The notes: generated by a model from the sequence alone, not told the origin. DNA of 64,000 nucleotides from Lingula anatina (GCF_001039355.2 NW_019773958.1:286919-350918), one strand, 5' to 3'. Shown: positions 1 through 13,300, counted from the stretch's first letter. A program made the numbers and translations.

Positions 1-1042
1 TGCCTTAAAGGCCGTAAACTTCGTTTAAGCAATAAATGCGTCAACTTACCATACTTCTAAATTTTGATATAAAACCTCTTGTAAAGTGTTCCCTTCTTTA
101 CTATAAAGTATCAAGATTACAAACCTGTAGGGCATCATCATAACTAAAACCAGTTTGAATGATCTGAAGAACTGTTTTTGGACAGACTCAATACATTCAG
201 ACTGTTCTGAAATCAGCTCTGCAGGGTTCCCAAACATGCATAAGTTAAGAAGACCAATCCTGTAGTAATCATGGATTGGTAAATGCTTATTAAACTAGTA
301 TGTCAAGCTTCGTTCGCTTAGGTTGTCTAAGATAAAAAAAAATCAATATTCCTTACCATACATGGAATGCACGTGCTTACTAAAAGTCTACACCTTCCAT
401 ATATCTTAGAACCCTTCATACGTGTAGAAAGGGTCCAGGGTCTATCATGGTACAGCAGCTTATATTTATCTTATCCTACAGAAGATAAATGCACGGAGCG
501 AAGATCGTGTGATTACTTAAATACGCGTATCTGCCTCCCTCTAAGAGTAAACGATGTTTTGGCATTCAGGATCTTTGCAATCTGCCTATGAAGTCTACAT
601 ATACTCTAACAAAAAGTTTAAATAATAAAGGCGTATATTGCATAGATTTTAAACTATGCACATAAAAACACGTTACTCGTTTGGAAAGTATTTTAGAAAA
701 CTAAAATATGAAGCATAAAATGAGCAATACGAATTAAGCACAAAGCCATATATTGCCTAATATTTAAACTATGCTAATAAATAAACATGCAACTAGATCG
801 GACGTATTTTAAAAAAATGAAATATGAAATATTAGATAAGCAATATGGATTTCAATTTTGTCTTAAAAGAGCAAAGCCATGTACAATATTGCCTAAAATT
901 AAAACTAAACATAAAATAAACATGTCACTTTTTTGTGTGTATTTTGTGAAATATTAAATAAGCAACATGAAACAGTGATATCACAACAGGGACACGTTTC
1001 TATAAAACAAAACACTCCTTTTCTCAAGCAAGACTATGTCCG

Positions 1043-1073
<31 letters not shown>

Positions 1074-1200
1074 TGATTTACGTATATTCTAATTATTGTA
1101 TTTTTAAATAATAATTAATTTTTTTAAAAAATTATCATTATTTACTTTTCATTTTTAACCTATGTTTATGAAACAAGAACGTATGATCTATACCACATAA
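1..1200. other. Left-edge stretch with no supported gene
   Basis: This is AT-rich sequence with no coding region I can support. It holds a (TG)n run at about 1046-1073 and several loosely similar AT-rich segments at 600-960 that repeat words such as 'aaactatgc' and 'aaataaacatg', which look like degenerate tandem copies. A minus-strand open stretch at 46-237 has a possible splice acceptor (ATTTCAG near 206) and a hydrophobic middle. It could be a last exon of the CUB gene to its right or of a gene off the edge, but I recognise nothing in it. Confidence 0.4.
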
Positions 1201-2499
1201 TTAAGTAAAACGTTTTGTCTGCTGTCTTGTCACTTTAGTCTTGTCACAAAAAAAAGCATTACCTGTGGTCAGCATATTTGCTGTGTACGTCAAGCTAAAA
1301 CCGTTTGCTGTTGCAGAGCCATCACTCACAAATCGAAGGAAGAGAGAATCATCCTCAACCGTGAAATCCTCCCTTGTAATGTTGAAATCACACACCTTTT
1401 TTAGTTCAGTTCCATTACTTAGAGTTACATTAAGGTAGTCATAGTCGCAAGCATCGCTTTCAAATTCAACTATAGAACCCCACACGATGAAATACTTGAA
1501 GCACCTAAAATAAGCATTGGGTTTAACATTAATAATTTTATAAAAACCATACAACAAAATTGATAATATACTAACACGAAGGGCAAATATAAATTAAGTC
1601 CCTTAAGTCCTATAAATGAATAAATATGTGAAAACAGCCATCGATGAGAAAAAGTGTGGAGTTACCTGGTACAGTGATATTGTAGAAGCAGGTGATGTCC
1701 GTGGGGTACTGGCCGGGGTAGTTAGGAGACTGGACGGTGCCAGATACACTGGTAAATGAGATGGGACCACACGCTGAAAATGTATATCCTTAATAATAAG
1801 GAAATTTATCTTCGCAATTATATACGTGTGTGTGTGTGTCTTTTGTTTCTGATATGTAAAGATCGGTGACTTGTAGGCCCATGAGGCCGGGTGATTTGTA
1901 TATCTATATCACATGTCACATTAATAAAAAAAATACTACAGTACTACACATCATTGATCTTAAGTCTAAACTGATTTCAACACAGACTGATATTAGACAT
2001 GATCTCTGTGATACGTGTAGGTGAAATGAATAAATAACGATTAAAAATATTATGGCCGGTATATTTCAGACGGCCTAGAGAATATACAAGTAACGGTATC
2101 TAATATTTGAATAGCAATGAGCATATAATCCTTCCCTCTTCCTCATTCAAAAATGTGGATTCTGAAACTTGATGGTCCAGTTTTCGAGATAACTTTAGAT
2201 TTCGTTTTTCACTGATGAAAATAGTGATTTTATCAGTTTTTAGAATACCCTTTTTCCCGTAGCGTGTACCCCAGTTAATCAAGTTATAACGGAATCGTAT
2301 TTTGAGATAAATTTACGTGAATATCGACTTTCTTATGACAGCAACGTTCTTTTTTTATTTTAAACTTCCGCCTACCATTTTTGTTCAGACAATGCAAAAT
2401 CACTGGATATATCAACTTACCAGTAATGTTTGTGCTTTGCGAAGACACAAACGGTAAGAAAAAAGTCCCCAAAAGAAGACAGTAGATTCCAGGTAGCAT
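1201..2499 (-). CDS. CUB-domain secreted protein, left paralogue, probable frameshift
   Basis: Three minus-strand exons: 2421-2499, 1666-1773, and from 1504 down to a stop at 1201 or to a possible splice donor at 1263/1262. Exon 1 encodes a signal peptide (M-L-P-G-I-Y-C then a hydrophobic core ending V-S-S-Q-S). I chose the ATG at 2499 because it makes exon 1 79 nt, exactly as in the paralogue at 4.5-5.6 kb; ATGs at 2523 and 2556 are also in frame. Exon 2 (108 nt in both genes) starts the CUB fold with C-G-P, a S-P-N-Y-P-G-Q-Y-P motif and T-C-F-Y-N-I-T. Exon 3 gives the second CUB half, including a C-D-Y-D-Y-L-N-V strand and F-L-R-F-V-S-D. CUB domains mediate extracellular protein or glycan binding. 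Exon 2 ends in phase 1, but exon 3 is open only in another phase. Against the paralogue it lacks one base near 1487-1491, so this is a frameshifted copy or a base error. The C-terminal anchor of the paralogue is not visible here, and a further exon to the left is possible. Confidence 0.6.
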
Positions 2500-4545
2500 C
2501 TTTCTATTTTTTGTTGACGACATTAATTCCTTCTCACGTCTCGTTCTCACTATCATTTTGTCTCTATTTAGGGCAATGTGTTGTTTAAATGGATCTCACT
2601 TGAACGTTGTTCGCCTTATCTTGTTTACACTACTATAGTACCCACTGTCCTTACTTTTCACGATAGGCGATGACATGACACGTAACGAGACTTTAAAGCC
2701 TGTAGATATCATCCTGGGCACTGTCTGAGCGACACAATTTGCCAATTTAGAGGCCCGTTTCCGAACTTGGTTGAATTTGCTCTGTCTTTATTTAATGCGC
2801 GAAGATAGTGTATGCTAAAGAGAACTGCAAAGAGGGTTTTCGTAAACAGGGGGGATTTTCCCAACTCAAGTTGGTGATTTATTTGTTTGAATCACGCTTC
2901 CGAATAACAGAGATGCCTAGACCTATCCCCTCTTGCGTACAGAGATCCTGAGTAAATATGATAAGGTGACTTTTTAAACGAAATGAGTTGTTTAGAACAA
3001 ACAACGCATTAATTCTTCGCAAAAGCTACACTTTTGTCGAGGAGGAAATTGTACTTCAAAGTGGAACATTACATTAAGCTGTGTCAAACGAAGACCCGGA
3101 TGGCGGTAATAAGAGAATATTTCACAGAAAAAAAAAACGGAAGCATGTTAGACTGTTATCAAATTCTGATATGTGGATTTTTATTTATTTTTTTTCATTT
3201 TCCCCACCCTACCATAAAAATGTAATAAAAACAGAAGCTTCAGAACTTAAATAAGCTGTGGCCCATTTGCAAAGAGTCTGAAGAAAGAAGAAGATTAAAC
3301 CTTATACTTAGTGTTACCAAGGAGTTCGCCTTGGTGTCACTGCTTCTATTCAAATTTGATATTTATATTTCTGTCACTTTGCGGCCTTGTTTCTCTTTCT
3401 TGGCAGTCAGCGACGATATGAATTCAAGGCATTCCATCGGTCTTTTCCTTATCCAGTTCTCTGTCATTACTTCAATATATCATTTAAGAACGTGCTTGTT
3501 TCAACTTTACACATGATAACGGTACGAAATAAATTACAACTAAGATAAAGGTCTTAAGGGGTCAAAATCGGGTCAGGTTTGTAGAAGTAGAAAACGCGTC
3601 AATAAACAAATAGCAAATTAAACAGAGAACTGAAACGTAAACATGAAACAGTCTGGCAACTAAAAAGCATAGAACACTGATAATGTTTCCTTGCATCTCA
3701 CCATTGTTAAGAGACTCATTAGAAATAAATTCTCCTTAATTTCTTCCCAATTTTACTTAAACTTTGGTATTCGTTGCTCCATCTCTCACTCGACAGACCT
3801 TACGTTTATCGACAAATGTAATAACGTAACCACACAAGTAAAGAATTCTTCATTGTAGCATAACTCATGTATCATTTACATTACCAACGTGCATCGTTGT
3901 AATTTGATGGCATATGACATAGTTATTAAGAGATATGTCCCTTTCAAATTCAATCTTCAGTAAAAAAAAAAATTCTCTTCAGTGATACAAATGTCATTAA
4001 TTGCAGGTAATTGTGGGTAATTTGGAAATTTTCCTTAAGGAAGGATATACTCAATTCGAGAGGACCTGTGTTTGTCAAAATCTATTAATTTGATTTGATA
4101 TTTTCAATTGTGTTCTGAAAACAAACACTAATTGAAAAAAAAAAACCTCGTAGAATACATGAAGTCTAAATAGCAAAAAACAGATATAACTGGTTTCTTG
4201 CAATTATAATTTTTAGAATCAGCACTTCAAAATGGCAATGACTATATTACATTATATATACACTCTTTCTATTTGCAATGAATTACACAAAATCCTGTAA
4301 AATTTCCACTTACTAGTATATCAGAAATGCCAATAAACATAGTGATAGCTTATCACACAATGGTATACACGAAACTGCAATAATCTAATTAGCATTAGAG
4401 AGCATAATGTAGAAGACATCCACATTGCTAAGAACTATGTATGTTTATAATGGTCAAACGACCAATGTTTTGTGCATACTATTTTCTTTCGAAAACCTTT
4501 AAAACCAGTTTTAAAGTTTTGAAATGTTTCTCAGTCATCAAAGAA
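2500..4545. other. Spacer between the two CUB genes
   Basis: I see no gene here. The stretch contains the upstream region of the left CUB gene (from 2500) and the downstream region of the right one (ending at 4545). The two plus-strand open stretches at 3034-3225 and 3331-3516 show no recognisable domain, no splice context and no start context, and they look like chance. Confidence 0.5.
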
Positions 4546-5603
4546 TCAAGCATTGTTGATACATGCATTAAGAAATGCCACCATCAGTAGCCAGATGAAC
4601 ATTTTTGAAACTGAGAACACGTTCAAGTCTCCGCCATTGCTGTAATTCGCGGTGTACTGGAAACTAAATCCTTTTCCAGCTGCACCTGAACGATCAGTAA
4701 CAAACCTAAAGAACAAGGAGTCGCCCTCGACAGTAAAATCCTCCTGTGTGCGGTTGGCACCGCATAACTCTTCCATTTGCGTCCCGTTACTTAAAGTTAT
4801 GTAAAGGAAATCTCCGCCCAAAGTAGCGTTGCAAGCTTCCTTTTCCAAATCTACTGCTGAGTTCCAGTGGACAGAAATACTGGATGCACCTAACATAAAA
4901 TTGATAATGTAAAATACATTTATAATAGTACGATTGTGTTCTTTGATGCACACCCACGTCTTCAACATATGTTATCTTTACAATTTTTAAGTTCACTGAT
5001 CTAACGTCTTAATACAGAATGTTTCAGGTTTGTAGTCAGAGTTCCTCAACACAGATGCGACAATATAAAAAATGATAGAAAAAAAAATGAATTGGAGTGC
5101 TTGGTTAACAAAGTTATCTTATAATCATTTAACTTCATCCATGAGAATCACTGAGAATAAAATGGAGTACGAGTTAAATTTACAAGTAGAAAAAAGTCAA
5201 CTTTACCCCAAACAGTAATATTGTAATAACAATCAGTGTCCCTTTTGTATGGTTGAGGATATCCAGGGGAACTGATGGTGCCCTCTTTATTGGTAAATGT
5301 AGAGGGGCCACAATCTGAAAAAAATAATAAATCAGCTCCTATTAAGTTAGCATTGACTATGGGCACGCCGATTATTGTACAATTTGTAACAATAAAGAAT
5401 AAAATATATATGATAAATTAAAGAGAAAGAAAGAGAGGGGCAACTACTAGAAATATGTTCAAAACTACATGGTAAGTTTTAAAGTCCGTAAAATCCACTT
5501 TATAGGTTGAAAGTTAATACTCACCATCATTTTGTGCTGTTCCTAAGGACAGGATAACAGACACAAAAACGGAAAAATACGCAACAGCTCTCATGACTGT
5601 CAT
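4546..5603 (-). CDS. CUB-domain protein, probably GPI-anchored, right paralogue
   Basis: Three exons, 5525-5603, 5207-5314 and 4546-4889, join in consistent phases (1 and 1) with GT-AG borders to give 531 nt, or 176 residues. Residues 1-25 are a signal peptide (M-T-V-M-R-A-V-A-Y-F-S-V-F). A single CUB domain follows: D-C-G-P, then S-S-P-G-Y-P-Q-P-Y, D-C-Y-Y-N-I-T-V-W, a second half with Y-I-T-L-S-N-G-T, a cysteine pair, and F-F-R-F-V-T-D, ending Y-T-A-N-Y. Several N-x-S/T sequons are present. The last 20 or so residues are hydrophobic (F-I-W-L-L-M-V-A-F-L) after a small-residue stretch (S-N-G-G-D). This fits a GPI signal better than a cytoplasmic tail, because only a few residues follow. CUB folds bind proteins or glycans outside the cell; the partner is unknown. 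It is a tandem paralogue of the gene on its left and is intact. Confidence 0.75.
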
Positions 5604-6590
5604 TCCAATACACGCCAAATAGTCAGAACTGGTAACAGGTGGGTCAAACTGAAGTTAAGTTACGGCGGAAGAAATCAAGAAGCAACCCTATATCATGCCC
5701 CGCAGGTTGATTAGCGTTCCTTGTGTGCTGCAGTTGCTTGGTTACAAATTGCTTCAAAACTTCCTTGTTTCAACGTCATGATAAAGCTTCAATATAATTT
5801 CAAACAAAATGCGAAAAAATGGGCGACGTTGATAAGAATATATGAAACTTCAAAGGGGTTGGATTCCTAATAGGACGTTAGTAAAGTTAATTAGCCTCTT
5901 CAAGGATTTATGGCAAGCAGGTCATTAAAAAACTTTTCAATTTGAAATTTATGAGCGTTGCCCAATTAGATCGTTAAAAGACAGACAGATGAAATAATCG
6001 TGTTATATGTTAGCCTTGATATACATGTAGCCACCAATGAACACGTGTCCTTTTCTAAAGATGACTTTTAAATTTTAATATAAAAGTAATATATTATAAA
6101 AAAACGCAATAGATTCAGTTCTGGCCGAACATATTCAAATTTATTAATTTTAATTATTGACTTTGTGAGTTTATTTTTTTAGCTTCCATTAACTTTCATT
6201 TCACGCTTTTTTTTTTAAGTTGTATTGACTTATTGTTCTAACCGTATGCAAAGCCAATTGACCAGAGAAAAATAATGGGCATACAAACTTTCTATTTCGG
6301 ATCAATTACTCTCAATCGATGGCGTTGTGATCAAAACAATGGTGCGCGCATGTAGGCCTTTATACATTGTATCAGATTTAGACTATATCTCATCATGTGG
6401 GCCGTTTTTTCTACGAGGTCATTATTCAAAGTGCTAAGAAATGTTTATCAACTCAATCTTCATATAGGCCTATATCAGCCTAATAAGGTCGCGCGCGTTA
6501 TACGTCACAGGTCTTGCGTAACTACCCACGTGCTACGATTTTTCCCTTGGGGGGCAGCAAGCGGACTTTTTGTACAGGAGCAATGCAAAG
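5604..6590. other. Intergenic, upstream of right CUB gene
   Basis: I see no coding exon. The stretch near 6490-6535 has unusually CpG-rich words for this window: a GCGCGCG run, TACGTCAC at about 6501-6508 (CRE-like) and CCACGTGC near 6527 (E-box). It may be promoter DNA for the broken exon that follows or for the ZNF318-like gene. This is based on motifs only. Confidence 0.3.
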
Positions 6591-6747
6591 ATGGGTGAAT
6601 ACGATACGTTGTTTTTAACCGAAGACGATGTTCCCGGGGCGAAACTGCCAACATCAAAAGTAAATGATCATGCCAACTTTGTTTTGGAACGATGTGGTTA
6701 GCCTGTCAGTGGCGAGTTGAGGAAAAAAGAGCAGCATTGATAGCAAG
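6591..6747 (+). pseudogene. Broken first exon with SAP-like N-terminus
   Basis: From an ATG at 6591 the frame reads 36 codons (M-G-E-Y-D-T-L-F-L-T-E-D-D-V-P-G-A-K) to TAG at 6699. Just past the stop the same frame reads P-V-S-G-E-L-R-K-K, and after a one-frame shift A-A-L-I-A-R, running to a good splice donor (AGCAAG/GTACTG, exon end 6747). The pattern 'acidic, then D-V-P-G-A, then L-x-x-C/R-G, then G-x-x-x-K-K-x-x-L-I-A-R' is one I associate with the SAP-like N-terminus of multicopy SWIM or transposon-linked genes of marine invertebrates. That family link is recalled, not tested. An in-frame stop plus a frameshift suggest a dead fragment. The 644 bp to its right, up to 7391, hold no other exon I can support, only an isolated N at 6977. 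Confidence 0.35.
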
Positions 6748-6976
6748 GTACTGTGTACACGTGAACCGGCAAAGTTAATGATAATTTCGTGTTGCAAAAG
6801 CATAATTAAATTATTTAGTTATTTTCCAAACGATACTATTTGGATAGCAGATACATAGATCTTACTAACAACAATGTAACATTTTGATGACATTGAAAAT
6901 CAAAAGCTGATGTGCACGATAATTTGAGGAGGACACGGCCACAGCAAGTTATGCATGAAATTTTGCTATATAACAA

Positions 6977-6977
6977 N
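6977..6977. other. Single undetermined base
   Basis: A lone N lies in non-coding sequence. Unlike the other three Ns in the window, the bases on its two sides do not repeat each other anywhere nearby that I can see. It could be an ordinary closed gap or a single uncalled base. Confidence 0.9.
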
Positions 6978-7391
6978 AATTGGCCTTTGAAATGCAGACG
7001 AAAAAATTATTTGCATTGATGGTATTAAAGTCAAAATATAAATTTCTAGAATTTCCATCAGTTTTTACTCATCAACTAGTTATGCCATGAGAAAATTACG
7101 ATCTTTCAAACTATTTTCAAGATTCATTTTAGTTCTTGTCTAAGCCGCTTGGTGGCAGCACCTCACAGTTACGTATAGCTTCTGCATAGTTGTGTCATTT
7201 TATTGCAAACATAAAACTCTTTTAGTTCCTTTATAGCTTAAAACAATTCAAAATGAATCGTAAACGTACAACAGAAATATGTTTGTAGGATAAGGATAGA
7301 CATTTGATTATAGTCGATGGACTGTCTTGGAGCAATAGGCAGCCATATTGCAAACCTCTGCGTGCTGCATGTTTGCAGGTGCTCGATAATA

Positions 7392-10300
7392 ATGGTTTAC
7401 CGAGGGAGAGGAAGAGGAAGAGGGAGAGGGTTTCCAAGAGGAGGACCAGGTGGACCAAGGGGTTCTTTTCGAGGCAGAGGTCGCGGTTATCAAGAAAAAT
7501 CCCCATCCCCGGACAAACGATCTGCCGCTGGCAGCAGAGGAAGCAGTGCGAAGTCTCCGGCAGAATACGAGGACAACTTGAGAAGTGAAAGCAGGGCACG
7601 TGCACGTGCTCCTCCGCCAACAGATGAAGGGTTGCGTATCACTGTTACCAATGAACGAATCGATAAAGATGCCGAGTCGCGGGATGGCGGTAGACACGAC
7701 TCTCGGGAGAGGGAAAGACAGCCCAGAGAGCGAGGTCAAAGAGGTCACCATGAGTCTGACCAATCGAACAGAGGACGCTCCAGGTCCCCGTTAACAGGGC
7801 GCAAGACTGTCGAGGAGAGACTCGGACCGTCTGTGGTTTGTTGGTTATTTATGCAGAGCCCTATGTAGAGATAAACTTTTTTTCGTATTTAGAATTTTTA
7901 AAATGATTTTTCATTATTTATTTTTTAATTCAAATATTCAAACATTGCCCGTCACTGCTGACACCTTGACTGATTAAAGAATTATAAAAAAAAGACTTCA
8001 AAATACCACACAAGTCTATCATAATGTTTTCTTTTTTTTTTTTTTTTTTTTGCCATCAGTGTGTATGTGGAAGGCATCCTGATTTTAGGACATTTACCTT
8101 AAAATTACATTGTCAGGACATGATGACCAGGCTGTTCATAACCAATGTCCATTTTCATTGTTGCCCCTTGTATTTTGACATTTTTGTGCGTAATTTCTGA
8201 TATTTTCTTACTGTGAATTGAAGACTGAAAAATATAGATCTGGTTTCTTAAGGTAAGTATTAATTATAAAATGATTAAATTTAGATAATTTTTGCTCTTA
8301 AGTTGCATGAACAGTGTTGATTAAGTGATTAGAATATGATGAAGGTGATGTGTCTTACTACTTACTGTACTCTGTACAGGCCTGTAGTCAGCAATTGCAA
8401 AGGGGGTGGTTCTTTTTCTGAAAAATTGGACCTTTTACCATGAAACCTATATACATCTAGATCAAATTTTACCCAGAGCATACCTTTTCTCGACAAAAAG
8501 TGTGGTTCATTCAAACCCCTACTCTAGCAGCCCTAGTATGTATCTGTATATTCACTGATATTGCTAGTGTATTCTTAAACAAAAGAGGTATTATGTAGGA
8601 CAGTCTGCGTTTGTGTTTTTGCTTACCTCTGATCCATTGATATACACAGCTAAAAAGCCAATTATCATGGCTGCCGATGTTTGAGTACTTTCTCAACTGC
8701 AATCCTCAGTTGACTTAATGAAGCCCTTGCATCAATTGCATAACTCATATTGACTGTAATGGCTTCCTCTCTGACTCTAGCAAGTTCAGTTAATGTAAAA
8801 AAGTAAACAGGTCTGTTAGAGAGAGAAACCATGACAAACGGTGACCTTTTGGGCTGCTTGTGTTATTCTTCTTTATATGGGGTGGGATATATGTGGATTT
8901 TTATCTTAAAATAATTCGGTGCACACAGTTTTAATATTCCATCTATTCATTTTCCACAGAACAGTCCAGTGGCACTTCCAGTCGGAGGAGAATCTATACG
9001 CATCACAGTTGGCAATGAAAAATACATGGAGAGAGCTAAAGAGGATGCTGTGAGCCGGTTAGGCCCTCCTGTAGATAGATCACCTAGGGGACCAGACCCA
9101 AGGTCAAGCAGAGATCTGTATGAAGTGAAAGAAAGTGAATACAGATCAAGTTCTAGAGGAAGGGATAAAGAGTATGACAGAGAGCGCCCTAGCGAGAAGT
9201 ATGGGGAGAGAGACAGAGAACATTCCAAAGATAGAGACTTCAGGGTACGTGGACATTCAAGAGATAAAGAAGACAGGTACTTGGATGATCGTGACATGCA
9301 TTTGCGCAGGGGCTACTATGATCGCGATGAACGGCATAGGAAACAGTCTCCAGCAAGAGAAACAGATGATCGTGATAGAAGGGACAAAGATTATAGAGAC
9401 CCTACTCAAAGGTATGCGTTGCAGTCTGGCCCTCAACCCACTAGTATGTCAAGATCCTCTCTGCCAGACATGGGAGCCTCGGACTATGGTGTCAGGAATC
9501 CAGAATACCAACGCCAGTTACCAGATGATCGTTATTCAGCAGCAGGGCCCTCTCCAAGTGCAAGGGTGTTACCGCCTGGTATGAGGATAAAAAGTCGCAG
9601 TTCATCTTCTTCTAATTTACCTGGCAGTGCTATGAGTGCACCTGAACCCAAACCTCTTAAGTCGTGTCTGAAAAAGAAAGCGCCAGAACAGCCACCACCA
9701 GTAGTGAGTTCTGAGGGAATAACCCATGTGGTAGATTATGGACACGGACGCGCTGGTGATGTTGATATGAGAGGCTTTGGTAGTGGTTCACAAAAAGAGC
9801 AAGGGCCACTGGCTGCCTTAGAAACTGTGGAAGATGAAGAAAAATTCCTCTATGGTGATGACATAGAAGAACCCACTCCTCCCAAGAAGCCAGAGATCCC
9901 CCCAGGGATCACTCATGCTAAAACATACCCACACACGGAACCTCCTTACCAGAGTAATGTAGGTGCGTCATACAAGGAAAGAGATTACTCAGGTAATCCT
10001 TATCAAGGTATGGCAGCAAGCACAGGGTTTACCCAGGGTTCCACCAATCCTTTATATACAGGAAATGATCGTTCACCATTTTCTGCTGGTGACCCAAGTA
10101 CATTTTCAGGCAGGGATCATGCACATGCACCTCATTCTGCTCCTGATCCCACACCTTCAGTGCACCCCAAAGAGGAAAACCCACCTCAAGACAACACTAT
10201 TGAAAACATCCTGAAGAGCATAGGGTTTGATTTTGAGCTCTCTAAAAGAATGCAGGAACTTGCCCGTAAAAGGGAAGAAGGCTCAAAGAAGCCAGAAAAG

Positions 10301-13300
10301 AAACCACCAGAAAGATCATTTGGCATCAAGGAATCTGCTTCTTTCTTGGGTGGCGGTCTTGATAGTGTAGATTTAGGTTCAGCTCTTGAAAGGAAGAAAG
10401 AACCAACAAACCTGACTTCAGTTGGATATCCAGATCCAATCAGAAAGGATGACTCAGCAAAATATGCAGGAGGTAGATATACAGATCAACTTGACAGAAA
10501 AGAAGAACATGGAAAATATGCAAGCAGTGGATATTCAGATCCAAATATACAGCAGCCAAGGAACACCTATGGGGAACCTGAGTCTAGATATCCAAATTAT
10601 GGTGAGGGATATCTGAAAGATGATGACCGTGAGCCCAGAGACAGAGACCTGAGGAGATCTCTGGAAGACCGGAATCTTCATGAAAGAAGTCGCAGCTACA
10701 GTCCAAGTCCTGCACCTGCCATGGAAAGTTTTGGGGAACTGTATGGGAGTAGAAAACCTAACTATAGAAGAGAAAGCTCTGATGATCGCAGCTCCAGGTC
10801 AAGCAGTAGTAGCAGCAGCAGAGAAAGAAGTCTGTCAAGAGATAGGGATTCACCGAAAAACAGAAGATCATCAAGAGACAGGAGCCCTCCCAGGAATAGA
10901 GAGGGAATAGAACGACAAAGAAGTGACAGCAGCTCAGGTGTGGCAGTGCCTCCAAAAGAAACGAATACTGCCTATGTTCCTGGCTATCAATATGCAGCAC
11001 CCCCACCCCCTGGATATGGTGCTGCTCCTCCTGTGTATCCTGCTATGGGAGGACCAGTGCCATTTGGACCACCCCCTGGGTTTAGTGGACCCCCTCCACC
11101 CCCACCACACTTGCAAGGGCCTGGGTTTGGCTATGTTCATAACCCTCCCTGGTTTGCCGGCGGTGCTGTTGGTGGGCCGCCTCCACCAAGGTTTCCTAAT
11201 GAATCGGAGCCTTGGGTGAGAGAGAGGGAGAGGGAGAGGCAAAAGCAAAAAAAACGAGAAGATGAAGAATGGCTTCAAGCTGTGGAGGAGTTTACTAGGC
11301 AGACAAGCAAGCCACGAACTGTAATCCCACCAAAAGATGAGAAAAAGAAGAGACGTGATGAAAGGAGTAGAAGCAAAGATGAAACAAGCAAAGACCAAAA
11401 AGGCAAAGAAAAGGGAAAGAAGGATGAAAAACAGGAAGAGAAACAGAAAGTAAAAGAAAAACCCAGTGTGAAAAAAACTAAAAAGTCTCTCTCCCCTGAA
11501 GAAAGAGAAAAGTTGATAAAGGAAAAGGAAGAAAGACAGAAAAGACTAAAGCTGCTAGAAAGTGAACTGGAACGCTTGCGTAAGCAACAAAATGAATTAA
11601 TGCGCAAGAAGCAACGCCAAAGAGATGGTCACAAGGATCCTATTTTGGTTGAAAATACCAAATTACAAGAAGAAATTGCTACCCAGATTTCACATCTACG
11701 GCGTTCTGTTGAAGAGAACAGTGAAGTTTTAAATTCTGAAGGTGATAAACAAGAAACGGAGGAAAAACGAGAGGTGAAGATTATAAAGGTTGAAAAGCAG
11801 GACAAATCAGAAGAAAGAATTGTGAAGACAATAGAAATAAAGCCCAAAAAGGTATGGCTCTTTATGAATATATGAAACTGATCTTTTCCCATTTTTTTCT
11901 TGGCTTGATTTTTTTTCTTATGAGTTCCTTTCATGATCCTCGCAATGTTTCCATGCTAAGAATTTGGCTTGTTGAGTAATTGTATATCTTAAGTGAAACG
12001 ATGATCACAATAAAAAAGATAAGCAGTAAAGATTATTTTGTACTAAGAAATTTATTGTAAGTCACATTTTTTCTTGTGTAAACTTGGAATTTAAAGGATT
12101 TGTTTTCAGTGTTTATTATTATTATTATTATTATTATTTTTTATTATTATTATTATTATTATATTGTAAATATTAATCAACAAAACTATTTATAGGAGAA
12201 AAAGAAAAATGAAATCGAGGAGAAAGCATCGAATGTTTTCTACGAGTATTTTGACCCTGGCAATCATTGGTGTCGCTTATGTAATCACGTATCGCAAGAT
12301 GTGTCTGAGGTGTTTAACCATTTAAAATCAAAGAAGCACCAGCAGGTAGTATTTTCACAAACATATGAATACTTATTTGTGTAAAGTGATTATTTTTATC
12401 AAACAGAGTAAAATTGAACAGTACCTGCAGAAAAAAACAAATTTTACCATTTAATTTATTTAAATTTCTTTTAACATTTTTTTGCTTTGCTAGAACCAAG
12501 CTGCATTAATTTTACTTTACTTATAATCAAAAGAAAGGTCACATGCTGTTTCCGTGTAAAATATCAATTTGTTTTTTGTACTTTGTTAAAGAGCATGGAT
12601 CAGAATGACGGACCATGGATGTCAGAATCTGTTCTCAACCCTCCTGTGAGACCAAAAAGTGCAAAAGTAGAAACAGTCCCCATGAAAGGTATAACAGTTT
12701 GGAATTGAAGAAGTCAATAAAGACTTTTTATTTTTTTTTTTTAGTTGAAATTTAGATTGCCAAAAAAAATCTGACACATGTTCTCATCCTTGTATCCTCT
12801 TGGGTGTTTCTTGTTATTTTCTAAAATCACTAAATCTTAGAAACAATTAAATGAAAATGTCATCTTTTTTTTTTTTTTTCAAAAGACTGCTGTTTGATTT
12901 TCATTCGAAAGTATATTTGTGTATGTTTGATCTAGGTATAGAGTTTCTCATGCCTGTGGATGCATACTATTGTACCTTGTGTAAAGAATTTGCTGGTGAT
13001 GCAACTTGTACTTTTGAGGATCATCTGAAGTCAAACAAACACAGTGACAAGTACAAGGTAATTCAGTCCTTATAGTTATTATTATTAATAATAGTAAAAG
13101 TATTTATTTAAAGTGGTAAATATTTGTTTAATAGACTTTACAATATGATTGGAGAATATAAAATACAAGTAAAGGAAAGGATAAAATTGATTAAAACAAA
13201 TTGATTTAAATAATGTATAATGAAAAAATTTGTTCTTATATTTTATCAGAATGTACTATTATGTGTAATTTTTGTTTGTGGTTTTTATCATGTCCACATT

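Noticed and set aside
46-237. Minus-strand open stretch with a hydrophobic middle, possibly the last exon of the left CUB gene
   Set aside because: The acceptor and phase could fit, but the residues match no CUB tail or domain I know, and the stop-rich surroundings make chance equally likely.
11275-11607. Minus-strand open stretches inside ZNF318 exon 2
   Set aside because: They are shadows of the Lys/Glu/Arg-rich coding strand, reading as Ser/Leu/Phe-rich sequence in reverse.
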